DNA of 64,000 nt, from contig NC_072806.1 of the NCBI RefSeq assembly GCF_028583425.1, positions 31,232,001 through 31,296,000 of the forward strand, read 5' to 3'. Position 1 is the first letter of the stretch. Each line of letters opens with the position of its first letter. Shown piece by piece: positions 1-10,840 of the stretch. This stretch comes from Eublepharis macularius. Its lineage: Eukaryota; Chordata; Lepidosauria; Squamata; Eublepharidae. The position numbers and the translations under genes were made by a program. The notes below the pieces were generated by a model, which was given only the letters and a program-made list of their open reading frames with translations, was not told the DNA's origin and ran no database searches.

Positions 1-184
1 CTGATGAAAAGTTCTTGGAGACATGAAAACTTCCATGCTGTTTTATGATATGTTGCTTGGGCCCAATAAAAAGATAATCCTCAATTTTTTTTTTTTTGGA
101 ATTCTCCTACCTTCTAGACTCTGCTCATATGCTCTGTATTCAGGAACATTGTTGTAGTACCCTCTGGGGATTCAGCTGCCCCCA
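1..184. other. Short unassigned stretch
   Basis: AT-rich sequence with no recognised gene or repeat. Confidence 0.5.
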
Positions 185-300
185 AAGAAGTCAGCTACGC
201 CTTACAAAAGCTCATAGTAAAATAAACTTTGATAGTTTTTAAGGTGCAGCTGGACTTCTGGATGGTTTTTTTCCTACGACAGAATAACATGGGCTACCCC
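185..300 (+). mobile_element. Penelope-like tail fragment
   Basis: Diverged version of the tail seen intact at 6090-6180: AAAAGCTCATAGTAAAATAA, then TTTAAGGTGCAGCTGGACT, then a relic of the ACTAACATGGCTACCC end. Confidence 0.6.
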
Positions 301-317
301 TTTGCAAAAATCACATC

Positions 318-991
318 CACATAGTGATCGAGTGGAGTGCAAGTGGAGTGCAAGTGAACAGGGAGGAATACATGTGAGTCTGTTCACTTGCCATTCAAGT
401 GTAATTCATCACTTCTATTTTTTATTTATTTTTATTTATTTATTTCAAATTTGTATTCCGTCCTCCCCACGAGCGGGCTCAGGGCAGATAACAACATATT
501 AAAAATACAATTAAAATACAATTAAAAATTCATGTTCATTAAAAACAGCACATTTAAAACAAGATGGTGGACAGCCTTCACAGGGAGGGTTTTATACACC
601 CCTTTTTTCCAGGCCTCCGCCTGCAGGCTGGGCCTCCGCCATATGCCTGGCGGAACAACTCTGTCTTGCAGGCCCGGCGAAAAGATAGTAAGTCCTGCCG
701 GGCCCTGATTTCAGCAGACAGAGCATTCCACCAGGTGGGAGCCAGGACGGAAAAGGCCCTGGCTGTAGTCAAGGCCTCCTTAGGGCCAGGGACCACCAAC
801 AGCTGTTTGTCCCCTTATCGGAGTGTCCTCAGGGGAATATATGGGGAGAGATGGTCCCATAGATACTCTGGTCCCAGTCCGCACAGGGCCTTATAGGTCA
901 GTACCAGAACCTTGAATCTGATCCGGTACTCCACTGGCAACCAATGCAGCTTTCATAAGAATGGTGTTACATGCGCCTTCTAGCTTGGCCC
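318..991 (+). mobile_element. Hairpin MITE interrupted by a LINE
   Basis: The left part (318-416) matches the middle and right arm of the hairpin at 1295-1412; the missing right terminus CTAGCTTGGCCC is found at 980-991. The 560 bp between them is a minus-strand LINE flanked by a short CTTCT repeat (412-416 and 977-981). The MITE is therefore older than the LINE. Confidence 0.7.
417..976 (-). mobile_element. L2/CR1-like LINE 3' end inserted in a MITE
   Basis: The minus strand encodes the C-terminus WWNALSAEIRARQDLLSFRR, then ACKTELFRQAYGG, typical of L2/CR1-type reverse transcriptase ORFs, followed by an AT-rich 3' UTR ending in TAAATAAATAA-type sequence. 5'-truncated. Confidence 0.8.
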
Positions 992-1060
992 TAAGAGAGG
1001 GTTTTAGGGCTGTTTGCATGACCACCTACATTGCATGCAATAACAATTAATTGATACTCA

Positions 1061-1260
1061 GAGCCAAGCTACAAGTGACTCCTTACACAGGTTGGACACT
1101 TGTCAGCTTCCCTCGTTTTGATGGGAAATGTAGGCATCCTGGTCTTGCAGCTGTAATGGAGAGCTAAGCTGTAAAACCAGGACGCCTACATTTCCCATCA
1201 AAACTTGAGGGAAGCTGACAAGTGTCCAACCTGTGTAAGGCGTCACTTGTAGCTTGGCTC
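1061..1260. mobile_element. Foldback MITE, 200 bp
   Basis: Two long inverted arms beginning GAGCCAAGCTACAAGTGAC, with TCA on both sides as a probable 3-bp target duplication. The arms share about 90 bp, including a block around GGGAAATGTAGGC. Superfamily not certain; a 3-bp duplication would fit PIF/Harbinger. Confidence 0.75.
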
Positions 1261-1294
1261 TCAGAAAACACTCCCTGAACAAAATCCTCTCTGA

Positions 1295-1412
1295 GGGCCA
1301 AGCTACAAGTGACGAATGACACTTGAACGGCAAGTGGATTGAGTGGAGGGCAAGTGAACAGGGAGGAATACACTTGCTGTTCAAGTGTCATTCGTCACTT
1401 GTAGCTTGGCCC
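1295..1412. mobile_element. Compact foldback MITE, 118 bp
   Basis: Arms of about 42 bp starting GGGCCAAGCTACAAGTGACG are identical but for one base. Flanked by TGA and TAA. Shares its termini with the 1061-1260 element 34 bp away, but the interior is unrelated. Confidence 0.8.
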
Positions 1413-2131
1413 TAATTACCTCAGCAGAGCAGACAGAGGTAACGTTCTGTGTGTGTCTCACAAAGTAGCTGGTGGCATCTGATATGCTGACCCTCCCATT
1501 TCATGTTCTGAGCAGGAGAAGAATGTACTGGGGAAAACTGTATTCAATTTCTGATATAGTTGAGCGTTATGAGGAAAACAGATTCATATAACAAAACAAC
1601 TGGTTACAGATTTCAGTGCCGACATTAAAAATAACGTCGTGGAGTAGATTAGCCTGAGCGGAAATGAGTTGCCAAAAGGCATCGCCAAGAGGTGACTTAA
1701 ACTCAGGTCTGACCTAGTGTTGTGCCGAACTGGCCCAGCACTGTTTGTTCACATATTTAGTTAGCTCTTATTTGGAAAACTCCACATGCTTTGGGTATTT
1801 TCAAACACTCCCATATACTCGGGCATGTCATTGCAAGCCCCACAATAAACATTTGAAATGTTGCTATACTTTCAGAAGCATTTCTCCTGTACAAATCTTC
1901 CTGTGTTTTTTAATCTGCCAGGATTAGCTGGGCCTTCAAACATGGGCACTGGTGAGGACGAGGTGTTAGCTACCAGGTGCTAGGCCACCTGAAAAAAGTG
2001 CAGTACCCAGAATTCCTTTGGGAAAAGAGAATTCGTGTGCTAAGTTAGAATCAGGCAAGGTTTTCTGTCAAGACAGGTGTGATGGAGACTGGAGAGACCC
2101 TGTCTTGTATAAGTTTTGCTACTCAGTTGAT
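1413..2131. other. No gene seen
   Basis: No convincing coding potential or recognised repeat. Confidence 0.5.
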
Positions 2132-2347
2132 GTGGTGATGGAGAGTGCCCTCAAGTCACAATTGACTTATGGTGACCTCTAGTGGAGTTTTCATGGCAAG
2201 AGGCTAACAGAGGTGGTTTGCCATTGCCTGCCTCTGCAACTCAGGTCTTTGCTGGAGGTTTCCCATCCAATTATTAACCAAGGCTGACCCTGCTAAGCTT
2301 CTGAGATCTGATGAGATCAGGCTTGCGTAAGCTATCCAGGTCAGGGC
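2132..2347 (-). mobile_element. 5S-rRNA-derived SINE
   Basis: The minus strand starts with a relic of 5S rRNA (TCAGATCTCAGAAGCTTAGC-type sequence, then TAATTGGATGGGAAACC) and ends in a tail reading TGACTTGAGGGCACTCTCC. The retained 5S internal promoter marks it as a SINE3-type element, not a 5S gene. Same family at 9116, 30217, 41965 and 53811. Confidence 0.85.
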
Positions 2348-2359
2348 ACTCAGCTGATA

Positions 2360-2560
2360 TAGGCATTTAATTGTTTTCACTTACCTCCCACTTTTCTTCT
2401 ATTGCAGAACCCTGGGTGGGTTACATGGAGGGTGATGTGCACATTTAATTAATTTCACTCACCTCCCACTTTTCTTCTATTGCAAATCAGTTGGTGTAAT
2501 TAATTTCATTTACCTCCCACTTCTATTGCAGAACTCTGGGGTGGGCGACATGGAGGGGTT
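2360..2560 (+). repeat. Three tandem copies of a pyrimidine-rich 45-90 bp unit
   Basis: ACCTCCCACTTTTCTTCTAT plus TGCAG occurs at about 2383 and 2461 and, shortened to ACCTCCCACTTCTATTGCAG, at 2512. Each is preceded by TTTAATTGTTTTCACTT-like sequence; two are followed by AACYCTGGGGTGGG. Diverged local tandem repeat. Confidence 0.7.
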
Positions 2561-2933
2561 CCAAGGAGGTCACCCTGCTTAGCTTCAGCCAAGGAATTGC
2601 ATAAATGACCAACTGACCCACACTGCCATGAGGGCATTGAGATTAGCCACATTCCAGGGAGGTCCCCACACACACCTTGCATGTGTGAGAACAGCCCAGC
2701 CACTGCTTGTTATTATCTTCACTGCTTTTAATAATAGAGTGCCTGCCCCATGTTCTCATAATGTAAAATTCAAAACTGGGCCACCCACTGGCACTGAGGC
2801 ATTGAAACATGCTCTAAGAACTCCTCAGATATCCAAGCCTTCAGCTTGTTCTTGTTCTTACGGTTGAAAAAGAGGCAACTGGACACCAGGGGCAAGGTGT
2901 GATTTCCTCTTTTATCTAGAACTAGACTTTGTT

Positions 2934-3144
2934 TATACTCCACTTCCCCCCCCCCAATGGGGATCTAAGGTGGCTTACCTAATTCTCCTCTCCTCCATCT
3001 CATCCCCACAACAGCCCTGTGAGGTTTGTTAAGCTGCGAGTGTGTGACCTGCCCAAAGTCACCCGGTGAGTTTCCATGGCCAGAGTGGGTATTCAAATCT
3101 GGTTCTCCTAGATCCTAATCCGATACTCAAGCCACTCTACCACA
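2934..3144 (-). mobile_element. MIR/CORE-like tRNA-derived SINE
   Basis: The minus strand reads a tRNA-like head with B box (GGTTCAAAT-like, here AGATTTGAATACCC), then a core resembling MIR (ACTCTGGCCATGG, GTCACACACT) and a tail ending in GGGGAAGTGGAGT. Its tRNA end abuts the EEF1A fragment. Confidence 0.75.
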
Positions 3145-3325
3145 CTGGATCTCCATCTTGCCACCAACTCGTCCAACTGACAAATCTCTGCGTCTTCCTC
3201 TTCAGGATGTCTATAAAATTGGTGGGATTGGTACTGTTCCAGTTGGTTGTGTGGAAACTGGCATTCTAAGACCAGGCATGATGGTAACATTTGCTCCTGT
3301 CGATGTTACAGTCGAAGCATACGTA
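3145..3325 (+). pseudogene. EEF1A retrocopy fragment
   Basis: Reads [42 protein letters not shown] and [12 protein letters not shown] in one frame, a piece of elongation factor 1-alpha around its domain 1/2 boundary (family: [20 protein letters not shown]). Similarity stops abruptly after VTVE. No start, end or splice sites are seen. The left edge touches the end of a tRNA-derived SINE. It is an intronless, truncated processed fragment, not a gene. Confidence 0.85.
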
Positions 3326-3329
3326 TGAA

Positions 3330-4895
3330 TCCTCTCTCTGTCTAAGCCAGAAGTTTCTCTTTGTCTGCTCTTTTTCTTTCTGTGCCTTTGTTCTCTTTCT
3401 CTTCTTGGTCTTGCAAGAAGCAGGACATTTTTGCCAAGCTCCTGCAAGCATGCCAGAGACATGCTCATGCTCTCATACTCCCACCTATGTGCAGCTGGAT
3501 TAGCTGGCCACATGTAATGGGGGATAGTGTTATTTAGATTAGGTCTCTTGTTTTTCTTCCGCTACCACAAAAGTGCAAGTGAATATGAATCAGTTTCAAT
3601 AGAAGTAAACCTCATCTGTTGCAATGTACTGGGTTGAAATTGTTTCACCACATGTGATTCCGTGCTTTCTTGAATGTGCAACTTTGCTACATCAACGGAC
3701 AAATATCCCCAATACTTACTACCTTTACTATTATTATTAATGAGCATGGTGCTTTACAGAGTAATGAAAAGACACTCCCACCCCAAATTTACCATGTAAA
3801 ATTTGAAACTTGGGAGTCAAGAAACAGAGACAGGAGAAAAATGGATGCTACAGGAAACGGGGGCCGGGGGGAGGGGACTGTTCTCTTCTTTTCATCCCCA
3901 TGTACTTAGTTTCATTAAAAATATAAAAAGATTTTGTGGCACCTTGAAGATGGTCAGAAGGATTGTGGCAGAAGGACAGGAGGCAACATCTTTAGATGCA
4001 GGAAGTGTTCCCCTCTAGCTTAAGCTAACATGGACTTTTTCCTTTGAAAGGGCTAATATCAGCACGTGGGGAGAGGATCAATTAATGAAGACATGTGAGG
4101 GGCCAAACTTTTCCTTGCACAGCTCCAGTCCTCATTATGGGCTCTACACAGCTTTTAAAGACCGACCTAGTTTGACCCATAATGGGCTGGGCCAAGGAGG
4201 GATTTGAGGGCAGTGAGAGAAGTGGAGGCACCCCACTTCCTGATAGATGGGGATGACTTTTTCTGTCCTGCTCCATTTAGGGTAATTAACAAAACATCTG
4301 GAAGGACCAGCTGCTTCCATCTCTGCTCCAAATCTATTTAGTCCTGATTGGCCAAGAATCCCAGACAAAAAAAAAATCATCTCCCCAAGCATCTTTTGAG
4401 AGAGGTTTTTCCTCTGAGGGAGGGATGTCAGAAATTATTCTTCATCCTGCCAAAATGCCATCCGTCCTGTTTCTTATCAAGATGTTGAATCCCAGTAACT
4501 TCCAAAGGGTTGGCTCTGCAAGCTTCCAATGAGGAGAAAACCAAAAGAGAGACCTTAAAGAAATATTCTCATATATTTTTCCTGTGTGTCCTGTATTTAT
4601 TGGTGCCTTGATTTATTTGTTGCTTATCAAAAGACAGCAAATATCTTTTGGGGATTTAACAGCTCTAAAGTGGGTTTTATTCAGCAGCTCAATAATAACC
4701 AGGACTGTCGATTGATTAATGAACTCTCAAGCAATGAATAATTTCTTAATCAGTGAATTGCTTTAATCTGCATTAATTTACAAATGAATCAAACATTTTT
4801 TATGGGGAAAGCATTGTTTCTAAGTGAGAGTCACCTGGGTGTATGTCTCAAAAGAGGTATCCCCTAATGTATGAGAACAAGGGAATGACTCTTGT
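3330..4895. other. No gene seen
   Basis: Mostly anonymous sequence. 3905-3975 weakly resembles a decayed Penelope tail on the minus strand (GGCACCTTGAAGA). Confidence 0.45.
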
Positions 4896-5539
<644 letters not shown>

Positions 5540-6180
5540 ATCATGAATCAGCCAGCAGAGTCACCAGCACAGGTACCAGGCCCTGCAACAGACCCAGATG
5601 CCAGCTCTGCCCTTGTATCTACCCAGGAAATACAATTACAGGACCCAATGGCGTCAACTACACTGTCTCTGGCTCTTACAACTACTCATCCTCCAATGTG
5701 ATATATGCCCTCATTTGCCAACAATGTCCATCTGCTCTGTACATTGGACAAACCAGCCAACCTCTGCGCAAAAGAATAAATGGACACAAATCTGATATTA
5801 AAAATGGCAACATCCAGAAACCAGTGGGAGAACACTTCAATCTACCAGGACATTCCACCAAGGACTTAAAGGGCACTGTAGTTCAACAGAAACCTTTCAA
5901 AAACAAAATCCAACGGGAAGCTGCTGAATTGGAATTCATATGTAAATTTGCCTCAGTCAAGCTGGGATTGAATAGAGACTATGAATGGTTATCTCATTAT
6001 CAGAAGTAACTGACTTCCTTAACAGAAGCAAACTGATCTCCATATCAGAAGCTACTGTTTGCATCTACTCCGCCCTCCCCTCTCCACCTATATGCATCTG
6101 ACGAAGAGAACTGTGATTCTTGAAAGCTTATGCTACAATAAAGTTGGTTAGTCTTAAAGGTGCTACTGGACTCTTTTTGA
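5540..6180 (+). mobile_element. Penelope-like retroelement: GIY-YIG endonuclease end plus 3' tail
   Basis: From about 5595 one frame reads CQLCPCIYPGNTITG, then VIYALICQQCPSALYIGQTS, LRKRINGHKSDI, KPVGEHFNLPGHS and LGLNRDYEWLSHYQK, with a stop at 6007. This is the C-terminal GIY-YIG nuclease of Penelope-like elements (IYALIC as GIY, LYIG as YIG, the Arg of LRKR, the Glu of GEHF). It is preceded by a CxxC pair. The stop is followed by a 170-bp tail holding the hammerhead-like motif and TTAGTCTTAAAGGTGCTACT. The reverse transcriptase half is missing. This copy shows that the loose tails elsewhere belong to this element. Confidence 0.9.
6094..6133 (+). ncRNA. Hammerhead-ribozyme-like motif in the Penelope tail, family 1
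   Basis: GCAT, then CTGACGA (fits core CUGANGA), one extra A, GAGAA-loop-TTCTT as stem II, GAAA, then GCTT and ATGC. AGCU can form the short palindromic stem III seen in dimeric hammerheads, and AUGC pairs with GCAU as stem I. The extra base before stem II departs from the canonical core, so activity is doubtful. Hammerheads are an established feature of Penelope-like elements. Confidence 0.4.
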
Positions 6181-6928
6181 GGAACCTCTGTTGCCAGTCA
6201 TATTTGTGGCCAGCTCCAGGGGTTAGGGGGTTCTTGGCAAAATGTCTTCTGGTGCCCATGCAACTGGCCCCCATGCGGTACCCATCCGCTTTCACTGAGT
6301 TCTTACCCTCCAAGCTCTTCCCAGTCTTTGTGTGCCCTCTGCTCCAGGTGAGCCAGCCACCCAATGAGCCTGAATAGGAAAAGGAGCAAACAGACAACCC
6401 ATCTTATCCTTTCCGCCCCAGAGAGGGCCCCAAGTGGTACACTGCCAAGGGCTGGGTGGCAGCAGCAGCTTATTCCAAAACTAGGGGGGCTGGCAGGGGT
6501 CTTTGGCAAACACTTGTGCATTCTGACCCCATAAGCAGACAAGAAAGGACTAGCGGCCCTGTTGGTCTGAAGCAGTTCCATGTGTTGGTCTGAGGCAGTT
6601 TTATATGTTTGTATGTACGTAAGTGCAGGTACAGGACTTTTGACTGGGGGGGGGAGCCTCTAGGAATGTACCCATCTGCTCTTTCGTTTGTTTTCCAGTG
6701 TTGTCGTCATGTGCCTTTTTCTTTCACACGTTTTTGCTGTCAGGCATTCTGAATTTGTTTGCTTCCTTTATGCCATTTTTTAATGCCGCTAACACAAAAA
6801 CGAACACTGCAAAATTTTAACAGGAAAAGATTCGGCGTGAGGAAACATAAAATGGCACACACACGCACAGACTGCCATGTTCAGCAATTGAAAAAAAAAT
6901 TCAAGGAGCCTGCAGGGCAGAGCTAAGC
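6181..6928. other. No gene seen
   Basis: Anonymous. No recognised repeat, apart from a G-run near 6647. Confidence 0.5.
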
Positions 6929-7342
6929 CAAAGACTATTTCGAGGAGGAACGCACAGGAACGCAGCTCCGGCAGTTCCCCGAAGAGGTCACAAGTCAGGT
7001 GGCCTTCCTACCTGACTCTCGGCCATTTTGGGCCCGTTTCAGCCTAGATTGGGGCCAAAATGGCTCAGATCGGGCCTCTGATGGGTGGTGGATCACTCTC
7101 CTGCTCATCAGTGGTGGATCCTGGCCATTTTGGGCCCCTTTTTTGCCATTTTGGGCCCAATTTCGGCCCTAAATAGCCAGGATTGGGTCCAAAACAGCCA
7201 GAATAGGTGATGTCAGGGGGTGTGGCATATGCAAATCAGTTACACTAATGACACACTTCCGGTGATGGCAAGAGGCGTGGCATATGCTAATGAGTTATGC
7301 GAATGAGTCCCTCCAGCTCTTTTTCTGCGAAATGACCCCTAG
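6929..7342. mobile_element. Nonautonomous hAT-like element (family of 39249-39615)
   Basis: Matches the 39249 copy over most of its length: GGAACGCACAGGAACGCAG, repeated GCCATTTTGGGCCC, GGCGTGGCATATGCTAATG and the end GCGAAATGACCCCT. Its termini are worn and its target duplication is not clear. Confidence 0.75.
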
Positions 7343-7880
7343 GACGAAGCATCTGAAATAAGAGAAGCAGCAGACAGGTGTTGGGGAAGCTGTGGCGGGC
7401 AGTAAGGGAGAAGGCATGGAGTCACCTGTGGGAGCAGGTGATCTTTGGGTGGCTGAGCTGGAGCAGGGAAGGTCAGGGATGTGTCAGAATGTGAGGGGGG
7501 GAGGAGAGGGAAGAAGGTTTCCTTTGTACCAGATAGGCAGAGGGATGTTTGTGTCCCTTCACTGACACATCCCGAAAAGAAAGACCAGCCTGTCTCTGGG
7601 TGATGATGTCAGAGCCAGCTTGGAACTTTCTGGTCCAGTTTCAAAATGCAACTGGCTGACCTGTGCAGATTGCTAGCAGGTCTCAAAGCAAACCTGATTC
7701 ACCCTTTGGTCCTCAAGATGAGTTCCCAGAAAGCCATAAATCCCTCATCACGTGGCCAGGGATGTGCCAGGTGTCCTCTAGCAGTGTACTGATTAACCTC
7801 AAGGCAGTGGTGGGCGCTCTTGTTAATCCACAGTTAACTTTGTTCTGTTGTTTTATTTATTCTGACACAGAGAGAAGGGA
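7343..7880. other. No gene seen
   Basis: Anonymous, purine-rich in part. Confidence 0.45.
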
Positions 7881-8665
7881 AGAGCAAGAGTCCAGTAGGA
7901 CCTATAACACTAACAAAATTTGTGGTAAGGTATGAGCTTTCAGATACATCTAGAATGTGAGTTCTTGGCACTCGCCAAATTGTCAATTGCTGCACAATGG
8001 AAACAGAGATCTGCCCCTTCAGTTGAGAGCTGGAAAGCCCGAATATGGGATCATTTCATCGTGCAGAAAATTACTGAACAAATAGCACAGAGGGAAAATC
8101 CAAATTACAAATCTTATTTCCTAGAACAGTGGCTTCCACTTTTGGAATACTTGACTAAAGAGAAAAAATGGACAAATCATAAGGTGAAACAAGACCTCTA
8201 CTTTTCCATGGCCTATCTTTAATTGTTATATACTTAATTCTTACTATAACGATACCTAGATATCAGAATTGGGAGATGTGACAATTCTGTTTCCCCTTTT
8301 GGTTTTTTTTTTTTGGTTATTGTTTTTATGTAGTTGGATCAAGACACCGACAACAGTTGGACTGGTGCTGATTGGTCGTCAATTGTTAACAGAGACTAAT
8401 GTTTATGTATGGTTAATTTCACACTGAAAAAGTTCACAAGTTTTATTGAATGTTCGTTGTTGTACTTTATACCCTGTTTACATAGTTATATTTACAATAA
8501 AATATAATTTCAAAAAAAAATAGAATGTAAGTCCACCTATCCTTATATCTTGGAGAGTCGAGTGATTGCAGAAGCCGAATGATGATGGCCGGTGAATGAC
8601 AAAGGCAGAGAGAAGGTGACACACAGGCACCTTCCCAAGCCTGTCAGCAAGGCAGAGAAATGGGG
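7881..8665 (-). mobile_element. Penelope-like tail, interrupted by an L1
   Basis: 7881-7950 and 8533-8665 together match the inverse of 9505-9745 (shared CTTGGGAAGGTGCCTGTGTG, TCTGCCTTTGTCAT). The two copies form an inverted pair about 0.85 kb apart. The gap between the two parts is the L1 at 7963. Confidence 0.75.
7963..8520 (+). mobile_element. L1 LINE, 5'-truncated, with target duplication
   Basis: The ORF2 C-terminus reads LALAKLSIAAQWK, SVESWKARIWD and FLEQWLPLLEYL, an L1 pattern, followed by a 3' UTR and an A-run ending at 8520. Flanked by TAGAATGTGAGT (7951-7962) and TAGAATGTAAGT (8521-8532), 11 of 12 identical. Confidence 0.88.
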
Positions 8666-9106
8666 CCACCCTCAGAGAGGAGCTGCAGCAGCACCTTGGG
8701 TGATTCTCAAGATGTGCAGGGAAAGGATATGCTTTGCAAACTAGTAAAGAAGAGGAGGAGACATGAATGCTTGTGTATGCATGCTGCCTTACCATGAAGC
8801 CAGAGTTTCATGAAGGTCTCCTCTATCAATCATATTTTTATCCTGCTCTTCCTACTGGAGCTCAGGGTGGAGGAGAATTGCCAAGGTGTGTGTGTGGGGG
8901 GGGCTTTCTTCCATTTTTCTAATAGAAAAACTGGAAATCTTGGGGAGCCCTGGCGGGGAAACCCTGTGAAATATTTTCTCTTCTGAAACGGCTAAAAAAA
9001 AAATTAAGACTAGGGCTTAGTCACTCTGCTTATTTACTTCATTTATACCTCACCTTTCCCCCCAATGGCAACGCAGCACAGCTGACTGTTCTTCTGTCCT
9101 CCATTT
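8666..9106. other. Mostly anonymous, with a MIR/CORE-like SINE fragment
   Basis: 9025-9106 resembles the end of a minus-strand CORE-like SINE (TTTATACCTCACCTTTCCCC, CAATGGCAACG). A G-run and (GT) tract lie near 8890-8906. Confidence 0.5.
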
Positions 9107-9115
9107 AGAATGTGT

Positions 9116-9332
9116 GTGGTGATGGAGAGTGCCCTCAAGTCATAGTTGACTTATGGCAACCTCTGGTGGGGTTTTCAAGGCAAGATACCAACAGAGGTGG
9201 TTTGCTGTTGCCTGCCTCTGCAACCCTGGTCTTCGTTGGAGGTCTCCCATCCAAGTACTAACCAAGGCCAACCCTGCTTAGCTTCTGAGATCTGACAGGA
9301 TCAGGCTCACCTGGGCTATCCAGGTCAGGGTG
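9116..9332 (-). mobile_element. 5S-rRNA-derived SINE with target duplication
   Basis: Same family as 2132-2347. Flanked by AGAATGTGT at 9107-9115 and 9333-9341. Confidence 0.88.
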
Positions 9333-9504
9333 AGAATGTGTAGCATGAAGATTTTAATGTAAAACAACAGACTGCTGAATTGCAACTGATAACGAAGCTC
9401 AAGACAATGCATCCACCTGGACTGAACTGAGACCTAGGCTTCCTGTCTCATTACCCATGCTAATTTCTCCACACCCACTACCCTTCTGCATACCCCACCC
9501 TATT

Positions 9505-9790
9505 CAATCATGCCTGACATTTTTCTGCCTTGCTGACAGGCTTGGGAAGGTGCCTGTGTGTCACCTTCTCTCTGCCTTTGTCATTTATCATTCAGCTTCT
9601 GTAATCACTCCACTCTCCAAGATATTAAGACAGATGGACTCACATTCTAGTTGTATCTGAAGAAGTGAACTGCGGCTCACTAACACTCATACCCTACCAC
9701 AAATTTTGTTAGTCTTAAAGGTGCTACTGGACTCTTGCTCTTTTCTACTGCTACAGACAGACTAACATGGCTACCCATCTTGAAAATCTA
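9505..9790 (+). mobile_element. Penelope-like tail
   Basis: Contains TCTGAAGAAGTGAACTGCGG, CTCACTAACACTCATACC, TTAGTCTTAAAGGTGCTACT and AGACTAACATGGCTACC. A hammerhead-like core with the GAAA changed to CTAA. Inverted partner of 7881-8665. Confidence 0.78.
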
Positions 9791-10780
9791 CAGCATTAGA
9801 TAATAATAATGATTGTATATAATATATATACAGCATATTTTAAAGATATTTATTTCAGAAAAATGCAATTTACAGTACAATACAATGTCATGTTATGTTT
9901 TATACCAGTTCGAAACAACTCACCCTCAACAAAAAATTATAAAAATTCATTACAAGTTTGTTAATATAACAATTACTCAATTAAAACTCAGTCCTGACTT
10001 TTTATAAACTTCCATTATCCTATTTAATGTGTATACAGCATATTTTTAAATGTATACGTTGTTTACTCATGAATGTCCACAATTAATATACAATCGTCAT
10101 CATCTTCATCATTATATCTAGTTCTTAATGTGGCTCCATTTGTGGATACTTAAATCTGTGGATTGGAGCCAAGTAGAGAAGGGATTTTTTTCTACAAACT
10201 TAGGCGGATCCTTCCCTCCCCCAGGTTTGCAGAAAAATATGAGATCAAATAAAGGGGGGGCTAGCTCTCTCTCAACAGAGGAACATTGTCTATGGTTGCA
10301 CGGATATTGTGAGAGGTGGCACGGAAGTTGGACATAAGCAGAGTGCTGCCGCCACAGAGATTCCCCCTCCAGGTGAGTGGGCAGCCCAGCAAGATGAGCA
10401 GGGGAAAAGAACAGGACCCCCTCTCAAATCTTGTGAGTTTCCCTCTTGTGAAATGTATCATGAAACTTCAGTATTGAAAAGGTTGGGAGTTTCAATGTTA
10501 CAAAGAAGGGGGCTCCAATTGGTAGCTCGTGCATGAAAGGAGAAGACTGCAGAAAGATTTGTTCTAGGTTTGTTTAAAATGCTTTTATTTCCATGAGATT
10601 CTTCTCTATGCTGCTTAGGGGATAACTTAATTTCTGGTGCTCTTCCTAGCCTAGTTTCTGTTTCTAGGACAGAACTTGGTAACATGCTGGTAGGACATAT
10701 ATTTTGGTGGTCTCCAAAATTTACATTCTTTTCCCACTCACCACAGAAAAACCAGGAAAAAAAATTCCCTGTGGAGAAAT
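9791..10780. other. AT-rich anonymous DNA
   Basis: 9800-10100 is very AT-rich, and TATACAGCATATTTT occurs twice (about 9827 and 10032). Nothing coding. Confidence 0.5.
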
Positions 10781-10840
10781 GTCCAGAAATTTTATGCTCC
10801 TTTTTATCCTCACAACTGCTGCAAGTAGTTTAGGCTGAGA

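Noticed and set aside
1295-1412. microRNA precursor
   Set aside because: The perfect hairpin has flanking TNA and shares termini with a neighbouring element, so a MITE explains it.
2260-2346. 5S rRNA gene
   Set aside because: Only the 5S 5' half is present and it is followed by a SINE tail; several diverged copies share that tail.
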